DNA of 10,994 nt, taken from assembly GCA_046094505.1 (NCBI GenBank), contig JBJTHN010000052.1, positions 1 through 10,994 on the forward strand, given 5' to 3'. A model generated the notes under the pieces. The model was given only the letters and a program-made list of their open reading frames with translations. It searched no databases and was not told the DNA's origin. Positions 1 to 6,644 of the stretch are shown one piece after another. The first letter of the stretch is position 1. Each line of letters opens with the position of its first letter. The DNA is from RFTU01 sp046094505. GTDB taxonomy: Bacteria; Pseudomonadota; Gammaproteobacteria; Burkholderiales; Burkholderiaceae_C. The translations under genes were made by a program, and so were the position numbers.

Positions 1-1119
1 CACCCCGCGGACGCCCTGGTCCTGCAGCCACTTGAGAAACCCATCGCGCTCGGCGCGGAAGTTGTGCCAGCCCTCAAAACGCTGGGGGTCGTTGAGCACC
101 TGGCTGCCGCTCACAATCACCTTGAAGGTGGCCGTGGAGGCCAACAGCGCGTTCTTTAGCCACCGCATCTGGCCTGCGCCGAGCATGGTCTTGTCGGGGT
201 TTTCGCGGTCACGATCGCTGTCGCGGTGGTAGCGGCCGTCCAGCAGAAAGAACTCGATGTCCGACTCCATGAAGGACCCGAACACGCCGGGCACTTCGGG
301 CAAGCCCCAACTGCGGTTGGCCCACTGCCGCTTGAAGATGTCCAGCGCCGCCCCCTTCAAGGAGAAGCTGCCGTTGGCGTCGTTGGGGCCGAAGTCGTGG
401 TCGTCCCAAGTGGCCACGTGTCGGCCGGTGCGCAGCAGGGCCTGCAAGTCGGGCAGGGCGCGGTCGTGCCGCCAGCGGTAGGCCATGCCTTCAGCGCTGG
501 TGTAGTCGTTCTCCCGGTAGTAAACGTTGTCGCCCATCCAGACGGTGAGATCGGGTTTGGCTTGTGCCATGGCGCCGAAGATCTCGTAGTCACCGCCATA
601 TGGTGTGCCATCGCGGTCGCGGGCGGGTTCGTTGATGTAGGTGCAAGAGTTCAGCATCACGCGGGTTTCAGGGGCGTGCACGCCCTGGCGAAACTGCCAC
701 CGCGCATGGGTGCGAAAGGACAGGGCGACGTCTTGCGCACGCCCGTCCACCAGGACGCGGTAGCCGTAGGCCTGGCCGGCCTCCAAGGGGGTGAGACGGG
801 CCACGGCGGTGCCGGGCGCCACCTGTGTGTCCGTTTGCACCCGCACGCGGCGCACAGCGCCCGCCGCCGGGTTCTGCGTGGGCGCCGCACCCGCTGCCAA
901 GGGCCAAAACTCGAGCTCCACGGTACCGGGCCGCTCGGTGAGCACCCAGATCGAGGCGTTGTGCATGTCCACGTCACCCACCATCGGGCCCGCACGCAGG
1001 GCGTTGGGCGAATCGGCGGTGGATGCAGGGGACGCCGAGCGTTGGGCATGCGCGGGCAGCGCCACCACGAGGGCGGCCAAGGCCACAGAAAGGCTCAGTG
1101 CCGTTACGATCTTGCTCAT
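1..1119 (-). CDS. PhoD-like secreted phosphatase (3' end cut by window edge)
   Basis: This frame is open for 373 codons from the ATG at 1119 down to base 1 and has no stop, so the C-terminus lies outside the window. It is probably a secreted phosphomonoesterase or phosphodiesterase of the alkaline phosphatase D (metallophosphatase) family. Residues 1-25 look like a Sec signal peptide: one lysine, a hydrophobic stretch, then AHA before Q26. No twin arginine is visible, unlike Bacillus PhoD. Residues of roughly 33-150 fit the beta-sandwich N-domain. The catalytic part follows: NSC at 157-159, WMGDN at 194-198 and WDDHDFG at 238-244, which carry metal-ligand Asp, Asn and His residues, then the PhoD-typical LLDGRYH and VSGSQVLND stretches. 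The final metal-binding His segment would lie beyond the edge. An alternative in-frame ATG is at 1128; a GGGAG about 10 bases upstream favours 1119. It is divergent from the hydrolase, with touching start codons. The family is clear, the substrate is not. Confidence 0.9.
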   Translation of the reverse strand, partial: MSKIVTALSLSVALAALVVALPAHAQRSASPASTADSPNALRAGPMVGDVDMHNASIWVLTERPGTVELEFWPLAAGAAPTQNPAAGAVRRVRVQTDTQVAPGTAVARLTPLEAGQAYGYRVLVDGRAQDVALSFRTHARWQFRQGVHAPETRVMLNSCTYINEPARDRDGTPYGGDYEIFGAMAQAKPDLTVWMGDNVYYRENDYTSAEGMAYRWRHDRALPDLQALLRTGRHVATWDDHDFGPNDANGSFSLKGAALDIFKRQWANRSWGLPEVPGVFGSFMESDIEFFLLDGRYHRDSDRDRENPDKTMLGAGQMRWLKNALLASTATFKVIVSGSQVLNDPQRFEGWHNFRAERDGFLKWLQDQGVRGV

Positions 1120-1126
1120 GAACACC

Positions 1127-2011
1127 ATGACTCCCGAAGGCTACAGCCAGGCCTACAACAACCGTCTGTTGGTGCCCGACTTTCAGAACATCCTGCGATT
1201 ATGGGATGAGGATTCGGCTCAGGCCCGCCAGGCCCTGCAGCACCAGGGGCTGGGCCACTGGAACCTGCCATATGGGCCGCGGCCGCTCAACACGCTCGAT
1301 CTCATCCAGCCTTCACAGGCTGCGGGTGGGGCGGGTGCGCCCATCCTGGTTTTCATCCACGGGGGGTATTGGCGGATGCTCGACAAGTCCGCTCAAACCT
1401 TCATCGCCCCACGATTGAGCCAACGCGGCGCCATGGTGGTGATCCCGAACTATTCCTTGGCCCCCAGCGTGGGCCTGGAAGACATCAGCCTGGAGATTGC
1501 GCAGGCCTTGGCCTGGGTCTGGGCCCACGCGCGCCAATGGGGTGGCGACCCCCAGCGCATCGTGGTGGCGGGCCATTCGGCCGGTGGGCATCTCACGGCG
1601 ATGGCCTTAAGCTGCCGGGCCGACGTGCTGGGCCGCGCCATGGGCCTGACGCTGCCGCGTCAGCTCAGCACCCGCGGCGTGGCCATTTCAGGGCTGTTTG
1701 ACCTGGCCCCGTTGGTGCACTGCGAGTGGTTGATGCCCGACATTCGGCTGACGCCGGAGTCGATACAGAAGCTGAGCCCTGTGCGGTGGTCTGCGCCCAG
1801 GGCTTGTCGCCTGACGGCGGTTGCGGGGGAATTGGAAAGTGGCGAGTTCCACCGCCAAAACCGGTTGATCGAGGCTGCTTGGGGTACCGCTGCGGTGCAA
1901 CGGGCCGAGCCGATTGCGCAACGCAACCACTTCAGCGTGTTGCTGGACCTGATGCACACCGAGAGCCGCCTGAGCGCGCTGTTGGATGGGGCTCTGGGTT
2001 TGCGCCCATGA
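1127..2011 (+). CDS. Alpha/beta hydrolase, kynurenine-formamidase-like
   Basis: A 294-residue serine hydrolase of the alpha/beta fold, probably cytoplasmic, with no signal peptide seen. The oxyanion-hole motif HGGYW is at 78-82, the form found in the AFMID/arylformamidase and carboxylesterase group. The nucleophile elbow GHSAGG is at 149-154 with Ser151. A GELESGEFHRQ stretch at 234-244 lies where the acid residue is expected, and the catalytic His is probably His268 in RNHFS. The N-terminal YNNR..VPDF is also typical of this family. The start could be the ATG at 1127 or the one at 1118; neither has a clear Shine-Dalgarno sequence. The 1118 ATG shares two bases with the start codon of the divergent phosphatase gene. 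No tryptophan-catabolism gene is nearby, so kynurenine formamidase activity is not supported by context; a general esterase is equally possible. Confidence 0.88.
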   Translation: MTPEGYSQAYNNRLLVPDFQNILRLWDEDSAQARQALQHQGLGHWNLPYGPRPLNTLDLIQPSQAAGGAGAPILVFIHGGYWRMLDKSAQTFIAPRLSQRGAMVVIPNYSLAPSVGLEDISLEIAQALAWVWAHARQWGGDPQRIVVAGHSAGGHLTAMALSCRADVLGRAMGLTLPRQLSTRGVAISGLFDLAPLVHCEWLMPDIRLTPESIQKLSPVRWSAPRACRLTAVAGELESGEFHRQNRLIEAAWGTAAVQRAEPIAQRNHFSVLLDLMHTESRLSALLDGALGLRP

Positions 2012-2070
2012 AGCGAGTGGATCCGATGGTTCGTGCTATAGAGGTCGGTGTCCCGATAGGCTTTCACTAA

Positions 2071-2084
2071 GCTCAGGATTGAGC
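2071..2084. repeat. Small inverted repeat after the hydrolase gene
   Basis: GCTCA and TGAGC pair perfectly around a GGAT loop, 60 bases after the hydrolase stop. There is no T-rich tail, so it is at best a weak terminator or chance. The rest of 2012-2134 shows no gene I can support. A loose promoter-like pair (TTGGAA at 2092, TATCGT at 2116, 18-base spacing) is too weak to call. Confidence 0.25.
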
Positions 2085-2134
2085 AATTCCATTGGAAGCG
2101 GTTGGCATCTCACGGTATCGTGTCGGGGTCGTCA

Positions 2135-2155
2135 TGGACAAAGTGTCCAAGACAC
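2135..2155. promoter_or_regulatory. Two overlapping inverted repeats upstream of rubrerythrin
   Basis: TGGACA-AAG-TGTCCA (2135-2149) is a perfect 6-base inverted repeat with a 3-base centre. GTGTC-CAA-GACAC (2143-2155) is a second perfect one, also with a 3-base centre, and both use the GTGTC at 2143-2147. They lie 34-54 bases before the rubrerythrin ATG. As DNA this could be a dimeric repressor or activator site; as RNA the two stems are mutually exclusive. I do not recognise the binding protein, and it does not match Fur, FNR or OxyR consensus patterns that I know. Confidence 0.4.
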
Positions 2156-2188
2156 AGCACCTCAACCCAATCAATGGAGATGGACTCG

Positions 2189-2611
2189 ATGGGACTCAAA
2201 GGTACCAAGACCGAGCAGAACCTGAAGGACGCCTTTGCAGGCGAATCCCAGGCCAACCGCCGCTACCTCTACTTCGCAAACAAGGCTGACGTTGAAGGCC
2301 AGAACGACGTGGCAGCGCTGTTCCGTTCCACCGCTGAAGGTGAGACCGGCCACGCCCACGGCCACCTGGAATTCCTGGAGCAGGGTTCTGGTGACCCGGC
2401 TACCGGCCTGCCCATTGGCAGCAGCCGCCAAAACCTGATGGCCGCTGTGGCTGGCGAAACGCACGAGTACACCGACATGTACCCGGGCATGGCCAAGACC
2501 GCGCGCGACGAAGGTTTTGACGAGATTGCCGATTGGTTTGAGACGCTGGCCAAGGCCGAGCGTTCGCACGCCAACCGCTACCAGAAGGCACTGGACGCCC
2601 TGGTCGACTGA
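2189..2611 (+). CDS. Rubrerythrin (diiron domain only)
   Basis: A 140-residue four-helix-bundle diiron protein. Rubrerythrins reduce hydrogen peroxide to water in the cytoplasm using electrons from a redox partner. The ligand pattern is visible: Glu19 (AGES), Glu52 with His55 (ETGH), Glu90 and Glu93 (ETHE), and Glu124 with His127 (ERSH). The C-terminal rubredoxin domain of classical rubrerythrins is absent: the protein ends right after the last helix and has no CxxC pair, so an external electron donor is needed. I chose the ATG at 2189 because GGAG at 2176-2179 is 9 bases upstream; in-frame ATGs at 2180 and 2174 are possible, and an extension to 2102 has no family likeness. A terminator follows directly. 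The next two genes are the GlpC-like iron-sulfur protein and DUF3501, which I infer are its partners. Confidence 0.93.
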   Translation: MGLKGTKTEQNLKDAFAGESQANRRYLYFANKADVEGQNDVAALFRSTAEGETGHAHGHLEFLEQGSGDPATGLPIGSSRQNLMAAVAGETHEYTDMYPGMAKTARDEGFDEIADWFETLAKAERSHANRYQKALDALVD

Positions 2612-2635
2612 TCAGAGCAGCCCATAGCCTGCAGG

Positions 2636-2661
2636 AAGGGGCCCAGGGCCCCTTTCTTGTT
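2636..2661 (+). terminator. Rho-independent terminator after rubrerythrin
   Basis: AAGGGGCCC at 2636-2644 and GGGCCCCTT at 2646-2654 are exact reverse complements, realistically a 7-base stem with a CCAGG loop. They are followed by TTCTTGTT. It starts 25 bases after the rubrerythrin stop. It would lower, not necessarily abolish, transcription into the iron-sulfur gene. Confidence 0.85.
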
Positions 2662-2725
2662 CCTACCTGCCCTTACCGTCCCCACCGGTCGGTTTACCAG
2701 ACCCCCAATTCAGCACACACCCATC

Positions 2726-4072
2726 ATGAGCAGAGAAGGCAGCCTTGAAGCGCCCACCCGGCACCCTATCGATTGGCAGAACCCCGAGTTCTACAACGAA
2801 GAGAAGTGCTTTGACGAGATGGAGCGCATCTTCGACATCTGCCACGGCTGCCGCCGTTGTGTGAGCCTGTGTCAGAGTTTTCCCACCCTGTTCGACCTGG
2901 TGGACGAGGGCCCCACGGGTGAAGTGGACGGGGTGAAAAAGGCCGACTACTGGAAGGTGGTCGACCAGTGCTACCTGTGCGACCTGTGCTACCTGACCAA
3001 GTGCCCCTATGTGCCGCCGCACGAGTGGAACCTGGACTTCCCGCACACCATGCTGCGCGCCAAGGCCATCAAGTTCCAAAAGGGAGAGCTCAAGCGCGGC
3101 GAGAAGTTCTTGGCCTCCACCGATGTGCACGGCCAGTTCGCCGGCATTCCCATCGTGGTGCAGGCGGTCAACGCCGCCAAGAAGACCAAGTTCGCCCGCC
3201 AGGTGATGGATTCACAGTTGGGCGTGCACCCCGATGCTTGGATGCCCGATTTGGCGTCCGAGCGCTTCCGCTGGAGCGCGCCCAAGGCCCGCTACAAGCA
3301 GGTCACCAACGGTGATCGCACCCTGGGCAAGGTGGCGATCTTTTCCACCTGCTATGTGAATTACAACGAGCCCGGCATTGGGCACGACCTGCTCAAGATC
3401 CTGGACCACAACGAGATCCCGTATGTGATCGTCGACAAGGAGAGCTGCTGCGGCATGCCCAAGCTGGAGCTGGGCGACCTGCAGTCGGTGGCCCAAAGCA
3501 AGGAGCAGAACATTCCGGTGTTGGCACGCTACGCCAAGGAAGGCTACCAAATCCTGTCAGCCGTGCCCTCGTGCACGCTGATGTTCAAGCAGGAAATTCC
3601 GCTGATGTTCCCCAACTGCACCGATACGCAGCTGGTGAAGAAGGCGATGATGGACCCCTTCGAGTACCTGATGCTGCGCAACCGCGACGGCCTCTTGAAG
3701 ACCGACTTCAAGACCGCGCTGGGCAAGGTTTCGTACCACATCCCCTGCCACGGTCGTGTGCAGAACATCGGCAAGAAGACCGAGGAGATGTTCAAGCTCA
3801 TCGGCACCAAGGTCGATGTTCAGCTCAACACGGTGGAGCGCTGCTCGGGCCACGCCGGCACCTACGGCGTGAAGAAGGATTACCACAAGGTGGCCATGAA
3901 GATCGGCAAGCCTGTCTTCCGCGCCATGGCCAAAGACAACCCCGACTTCATTTCCAGCGATTGCGCCCTGGCCGGGCATCACATCGCCCAGGGCATGAAG
4001 GAAGCCGGAACCCCCGCGCAGGCCTTGCAGCACCCGCTGAGCCTGGTGCGCCGTGCCTATGGCATGGCTTGA
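2726..4072 (+). CDS. GlpC/HdrD-like iron-sulfur oxidoreductase (two ferredoxin, two CCG domains)
   Basis: A 448-residue electron-transfer protein related to anaerobic glycerol-3-phosphate dehydrogenase subunit C and heterodisulfide reductase subunit D. Two [4Fe-4S] motifs come first: Cys39/42/45/49 (CHGCRRCVSLC) and Cys82/85/88/93 (CYLCDLCYLTKCP). Two cysteine-rich CCG-type domains follow. The first has Cys209, Cys241-Cys242-Gly and Cys283; the second has Cys341, Cys373-Ser374-Gly (CSG, not CCG) and Cys413. There is no flavin domain and no membrane segment. The ATG at 2726 fits the family N-terminus but has no Shine-Dalgarno sequence; the upstream in-frame ATG at 2657 sits in the terminator tail and is unlikely. 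No glpA or glpB is present, so a role as GlpC is not supported. Placement between rubrerythrin and DUF3501 suggests it passes electrons to rubrerythrin (inference). Confidence 0.9.
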   Translation: MSREGSLEAPTRHPIDWQNPEFYNEEKCFDEMERIFDICHGCRRCVSLCQSFPTLFDLVDEGPTGEVDGVKKADYWKVVDQCYLCDLCYLTKCPYVPPHEWNLDFPHTMLRAKAIKFQKGELKRGEKFLASTDVHGQFAGIPIVVQAVNAAKKTKFARQVMDSQLGVHPDAWMPDLASERFRWSAPKARYKQVTNGDRTLGKVAIFSTCYVNYNEPGIGHDLLKILDHNEIPYVIVDKESCCGMPKLELGDLQSVAQSKEQNIPVLARYAKEGYQILSAVPSCTLMFKQEIPLMFPNCTDTQLVKKAMMDPFEYLMLRNRDGLLKTDFKTALGKVSYHIPCHGRVQNIGKKTEEMFKLIGTKVDVQLNTVERCSGHAGTYGVKKDYHKVAMKIGKPVFRAMAKDNPDFISSDCALAGHHIAQGMKEAGTPAQALQHPLSLVRRAYGMA

Positions 4073-4099
4073 TCGATTGATTGATAGGAGATTCACACC

Positions 4100-4681
4100 A
4101 TGACGACCATCGCCCGCGATAGCCTCATGACCCTCGAGGCCTACTCGAAAGTTCGCAAGTCGGCGCGCGCCGAAGCCATCGCCCACCGCAAGCTGCGCAG
4201 CGTGCAGCTGGGTGAGCACATCACGCTGCAGTTTGAAGACGAGCAGACCATCCGCCGTCAGATTCAGGAGATGCTGCACATCGAAAAGATCTTCGACGAA
4301 GAGGGTATCAACAGCGAAATCGAGGCGTACGCCCCGCTGATTCCCGATGGCAGCAATTGGAAGGCCACCATGCTGCTGGAGTACCCGGATGTGCATGAGC
4401 GCAAGCGTGAACTGGCCCGCTTGATTGGCGTCGAAGACCGTATGTTCATTGAGGTGGAAGGACACGGCCGCGTCTACGCCATCGCCGATGAAGACCTCGA
4501 CCGCGAAAACGATGAGAAGACCTCGTCGGTGCACTTCGTGCGCTTCGAGTTCAACAAGGACATGCGCGACGCCGTTCGCGCCGGCGCCGCCGTCAAGCTC
4601 GGCTGCGACCACACCAACTACCCCGCCCACGTGGGCATCGCCCCAGACACCCTGGCCAGCCTGGCCGGTGATCTGAAGTAA
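4100..4681 (+). CDS. DUF3501 family protein
   Basis: A 193-residue soluble protein that I recognise as DUF3501 from conserved stretches such as LGEHITLQFEDE (36-47), IRRQIQEMLHIEKIF, PLIPDGSNWKATM, and ENDEKTSSVHFVRFEF. It has no signal peptide or membrane segment. The function is unknown. It is acidic and contains one cysteine (in KLGCDHTNYP) near the C-terminus, so it is unlikely to bind its own iron-sulfur cluster. AGGAG at 4087-4091 gives a good ribosome site 8 bases before the ATG. Only 27 bases separate it from the iron-sulfur gene, so co-transcription is likely. Its stop codon overlaps the left end of a strong hairpin that could end the transcript. A structural or regulatory helper of the rubrerythrin/iron-sulfur pair is a guess from context. 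Confidence 0.9.
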   Translation: MTTIARDSLMTLEAYSKVRKSARAEAIAHRKLRSVQLGEHITLQFEDEQTIRRQIQEMLHIEKIFDEEGINSEIEAYAPLIPDGSNWKATMLLEYPDVHERKRELARLIGVEDRMFIEVEGHGRVYAIADEDLDRENDEKTSSVHFVRFEFNKDMRDAVRAGAAVKLGCDHTNYPAHVGIAPDTLASLAGDLK

Positions 4682-4720
4682 AAATGGGGTCGGAGTCATT
4701 TTTGACGCTGACCCCATTTT
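4681..4720. repeat. REP/RAYT-like GGGGTC palindrome, also a possible bidirectional terminator
   Basis: Two 18-base arms (4681-4698 and 4703-4720) pair around a TTTT loop with one G-T wobble and one A-G mismatch. The outer part is AAAATGGGGTC against GACCCCATTTT; the inner part is GAGTCA against TGACGC. The GGGGTC-GAGTCA form resembles palindromes scattered in many proteobacterial genomes and linked to REP-associated tyrosine transposases (from memory, not searched). The first base is the last base of the DUF3501 stop codon. The A-rich left end and T-rich right end make it terminator-like on both strands. Confidence 0.75.
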
Positions 4721-4732
4721 GAGAACGCCCGC

Positions 4733-5518
4733 ATGAGCCTCGTTGAACTCCTTGTGAATGCCTGGTTGGCGCTGGCGCTGGCGTTTACGGGGGTTTGGCT
4801 GTTGCAGTTGCGAACGGGCAATGCGGGTGAGGTGGACGCCGTTTGGGCTTGGACCTTGGGCCTCCTCGGCCCTTGGTTTGCCTGGCACTCGACGGCAGAG
4901 CCCTTGGTTCGGCTGATGATTGCCGTGATGCCGCTGGTGTGGGGTGTGCGCCTGGGGGCTTTCCTGTGGGCGCGCAACCATGGCAAGCCTGAAGATGGCC
5001 GTTACGCGCAGCTGCGGCGCGAGTGGGGCGATCAGGCGAATTACAAGATGTGGCGGTTCTTCCAGGTGCAGGTGGTGTTTTCGCTGCTGATCGCCTTGGG
5101 GCTGCTGGTGGCCAGCCGGCGCGACACCCCCGTGCCACCGGGCTTGATCCTGCTGTCGGCCGGCATTTGGGTGGTGTCCATCCTGGGCGAAGCGCTGGCC
5201 GATGCCCAGCTGACCGCCTTCAAGCGCAACCCGGACAACAAGGGCCGCGTGTGCCGTCAGGGTCTGTGGGCCTGGTCACGCCATCCGAACTACTTTTTCG
5301 AATGCCTGCATTGGGCCGCTTATGTGCCGCTGGCTTGGGGGGCGGAAGGTTTTGCGCTGGCCCTGCTGCCGCCGGCCGTCATGGCCTTTTTGCTGCTGAA
5401 GCTCTCGGGTATTCCAGCCACCGAAGCCCAGGCGGCCCGAACCCGGCCCGAGTACGCCGAGTACATCCGCACGGTCAGCCCCTTGATACCCTGGCCGCCC
5501 AAGAAGCGCGCCCCTTGA
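4733..5518 (+). CDS. DUF1295 integral membrane protein (steroid 5-alpha-reductase/ICMT-like)
   Basis: A 261-residue inner-membrane protein. Hydrophobic segments are near residues 5-25, 38-52, 60-80, 112-128, 136-155 and 192-225. The C-terminal half carries the DUF1295 hallmark GLWAWSRHPNYFFE (177-190), then LLKLSGIP and RPEYAEYIRTVSPLIPWPP. Such motifs are shared with isoprenylcysteine methyltransferases and steroid 5-alpha-reductases, where they contact a cofactor (SAM or NADPH) and a lipid substrate. The reaction here is unknown. It starts 12 bases after the palindrome and lacks a strong ribosome site. The methyltransferase gene begins 16 bases after its stop, so the two are very likely co-transcribed and may act on the same lipid. 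Confidence 0.88.
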   Translation: MSLVELLVNAWLALALAFTGVWLLQLRTGNAGEVDAVWAWTLGLLGPWFAWHSTAEPLVRLMIAVMPLVWGVRLGAFLWARNHGKPEDGRYAQLRREWGDQANYKMWRFFQVQVVFSLLIALGLLVASRRDTPVPPGLILLSAGIWVVSILGEALADAQLTAFKRNPDNKGRVCRQGLWAWSRHPNYFFECLHWAAYVPLAWGAEGFALALLPPAVMAFLLLKLSGIPATEAQAARTRPEYAEYIRTVSPLIPWPPKKRAP

Positions 5519-5534
5519 GGCATAGTCGCCGGCC

Positions 5535-6644
5535 ATGAGCACACCCGTGGCCCCCATGACGCCACCACCGCAGACCCCGCCTCTGGCGGCCCGCCTGAGC
5601 ACCGCCCTGATCGACGCCTGCGAGCGGGGCTTGCTGCCTGATGCCGTGGTTCGTGCCGGCATGCGCAGCCTGATGAAGCAGCGACTGTTGGATGAGGGCC
5701 TGGACCAGCCGCCCCTGGCTGCGGAACGCCTGGCCGCCTTGGTGGAAGAACTGCGCCAAAGCCCGATTGCCAAGGAAACCGATGCTGCCAATGAGCAGCA
5801 CTACGAGGTGCCCGCCGAGTTTTTTCACCTGCACCTGGGCCCGCGCCTGAAGTATTCCTGTGCCTGGTACGAAACGGGGCAGGAGAGCCTGGCCGAGGCC
5901 GAAGAGGCAATGTTCAAGCTCTATGCCCAGCGCGCCGGGCTGGACAATGGGCAACGCATCCTGGACTTGGGTTGCGGCTGGGGCAGCATGAGCCTGTGGA
6001 TGGCCGAGCGCTTCCCGGGCTCTCAAGTGGTGGGCCTGAGTAACTCGCATGGCCAGCGGGCGTTCATCGAGGCCCGCGCCCGTGAGCGCAGCTTGGACAA
6101 CTTGACCATCCTCACGGCCAATGTGGTGGAAGCGGAGTTTCCCCTACAGGGCGTGCAGGCCGACTTTGACCGTGTGGTCTCTATCGAGATGTTCGAGCAC
6201 ATGAAGAACTACCAAAGTCTGTTCGCCAAGGTGGCCTCCTGGATGAACCCCGGCGCCGTGGCCCTGGTGCATGTCTTTGCCCACCGCACACTGGCCTACC
6301 ACTTTGAGGTGAAGGACCAGAGCGACTGGATGACCCGGTACTTCTTCACCGGCGGCATCATGCCCAGCGCCGACCTTTTCCTGCACTTCCAAGACCACCT
6401 GAAGGTGCAGCGGCGCTGGTGGGTGGATGGGCGTCACTACGAGAAGACCTCCAACCATTGGCTGGCCGGGATGGATGCTGCGCGCGAGCGCATCCTGCCG
6501 GTGTTTGAGCAGGCCTATGGGAAGGCCGATGCGGCACGGTGGTTCCAGCGCTGGCGCATGTTCTACATGGCTGTGGCCGAGCTCTTCGGCTACGACCAAG
6601 GGCGCCAGTGGGGTGTGGTGCACTACCGCTTTGAGAAGCGATGA
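5535..6644 (+). CDS. Cyclopropane-fatty-acyl-phospholipid synthase-like methyltransferase
   Basis: A 369-residue class I SAM-dependent methyltransferase of the CFA-synthase/coclaurine N-methyltransferase superfamily. The SAM-binding motif I is DLGCGWG at 144-150. Other family marks are HYEVP (89-93), LKYSCAWY (105-112, with the conserved Cys109), IEMFEHM (217-223, with an active-site-type Glu221), YFFTGGIMPS (269-278) and FYMAVAELF (343-351). It is close in length to E. coli Cfa (about 380), but its first 80 residues do not look like the Cfa N-domain. It could cyclopropanate or methylate unsaturated acyl chains, or methylate another substrate. A GAGG lies 14 bases upstream; a second in-frame ATG is at 5556. 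The next gene overlaps its stop by ATGA, which indicates translational coupling. Confidence 0.88.
   Translation: MSTPVAPMTPPPQTPPLAARLSTALIDACERGLLPDAVVRAGMRSLMKQRLLDEGLDQPPLAAERLAALVEELRQSPIAKETDAANEQHYEVPAEFFHLHLGPRLKYSCAWYETGQESLAEAEEAMFKLYAQRAGLDNGQRILDLGCGWGSMSLWMAERFPGSQVVGLSNSHGQRAFIEARARERSLDNLTILTANVVEAEFPLQGVQADFDRVVSIEMFEHMKNYQSLFAKVASWMNPGAVALVHVFAHRTLAYHFEVKDQSDWMTRYFFTGGIMPSADLFLHFQDHLKVQRRWWVDGRHYEKTSNHWLAGMDAARERILPVFEQAYGKADAARWFQRWRMFYMAVAELFGYDQGRQWGVVHYRFEKR

Noticed and set aside
226..1209. A 327-codon open frame on the plus strand opposite the phosphatase gene
   Set aside because: It has no recognisable motif and a composition rich in His, Gly, Arg and Val that is typical of antisense frames in GC-rich genes. 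The minus strand clearly encodes a PhoD-like protein here.
2102..2188. N-terminal extension of rubrerythrin from the ATG at 2102
   Set aside because: The extra 29 residues do not resemble a signal peptide or any rubrerythrin part, and they would cover the inverted repeats. The ATG at 2189 has a proper ribosome site.
2657..2725. N-terminal extension of the iron-sulfur protein from the ATG at 2657
   Set aside because: This start lies in the T-tail of the terminator and the added residues do not fit the family. The MSREGSLEAP start at 2726 does.
2726..4072. Naming the iron-sulfur protein GlpC
   Set aside because: No glpA, glpB or glycerol genes are near, and the neighbours are rubrerythrin and DUF3501. 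Domain likeness alone does not justify the symbol.
3557..4981. A 474-codon minus-strand open frame across the iron-sulfur, DUF3501 and DUF1295 genes
   Set aside because: It crosses three well-supported genes and the palindrome, has no family motif, and shows antisense-like composition. Codon bias in GC-rich DNA explains it.
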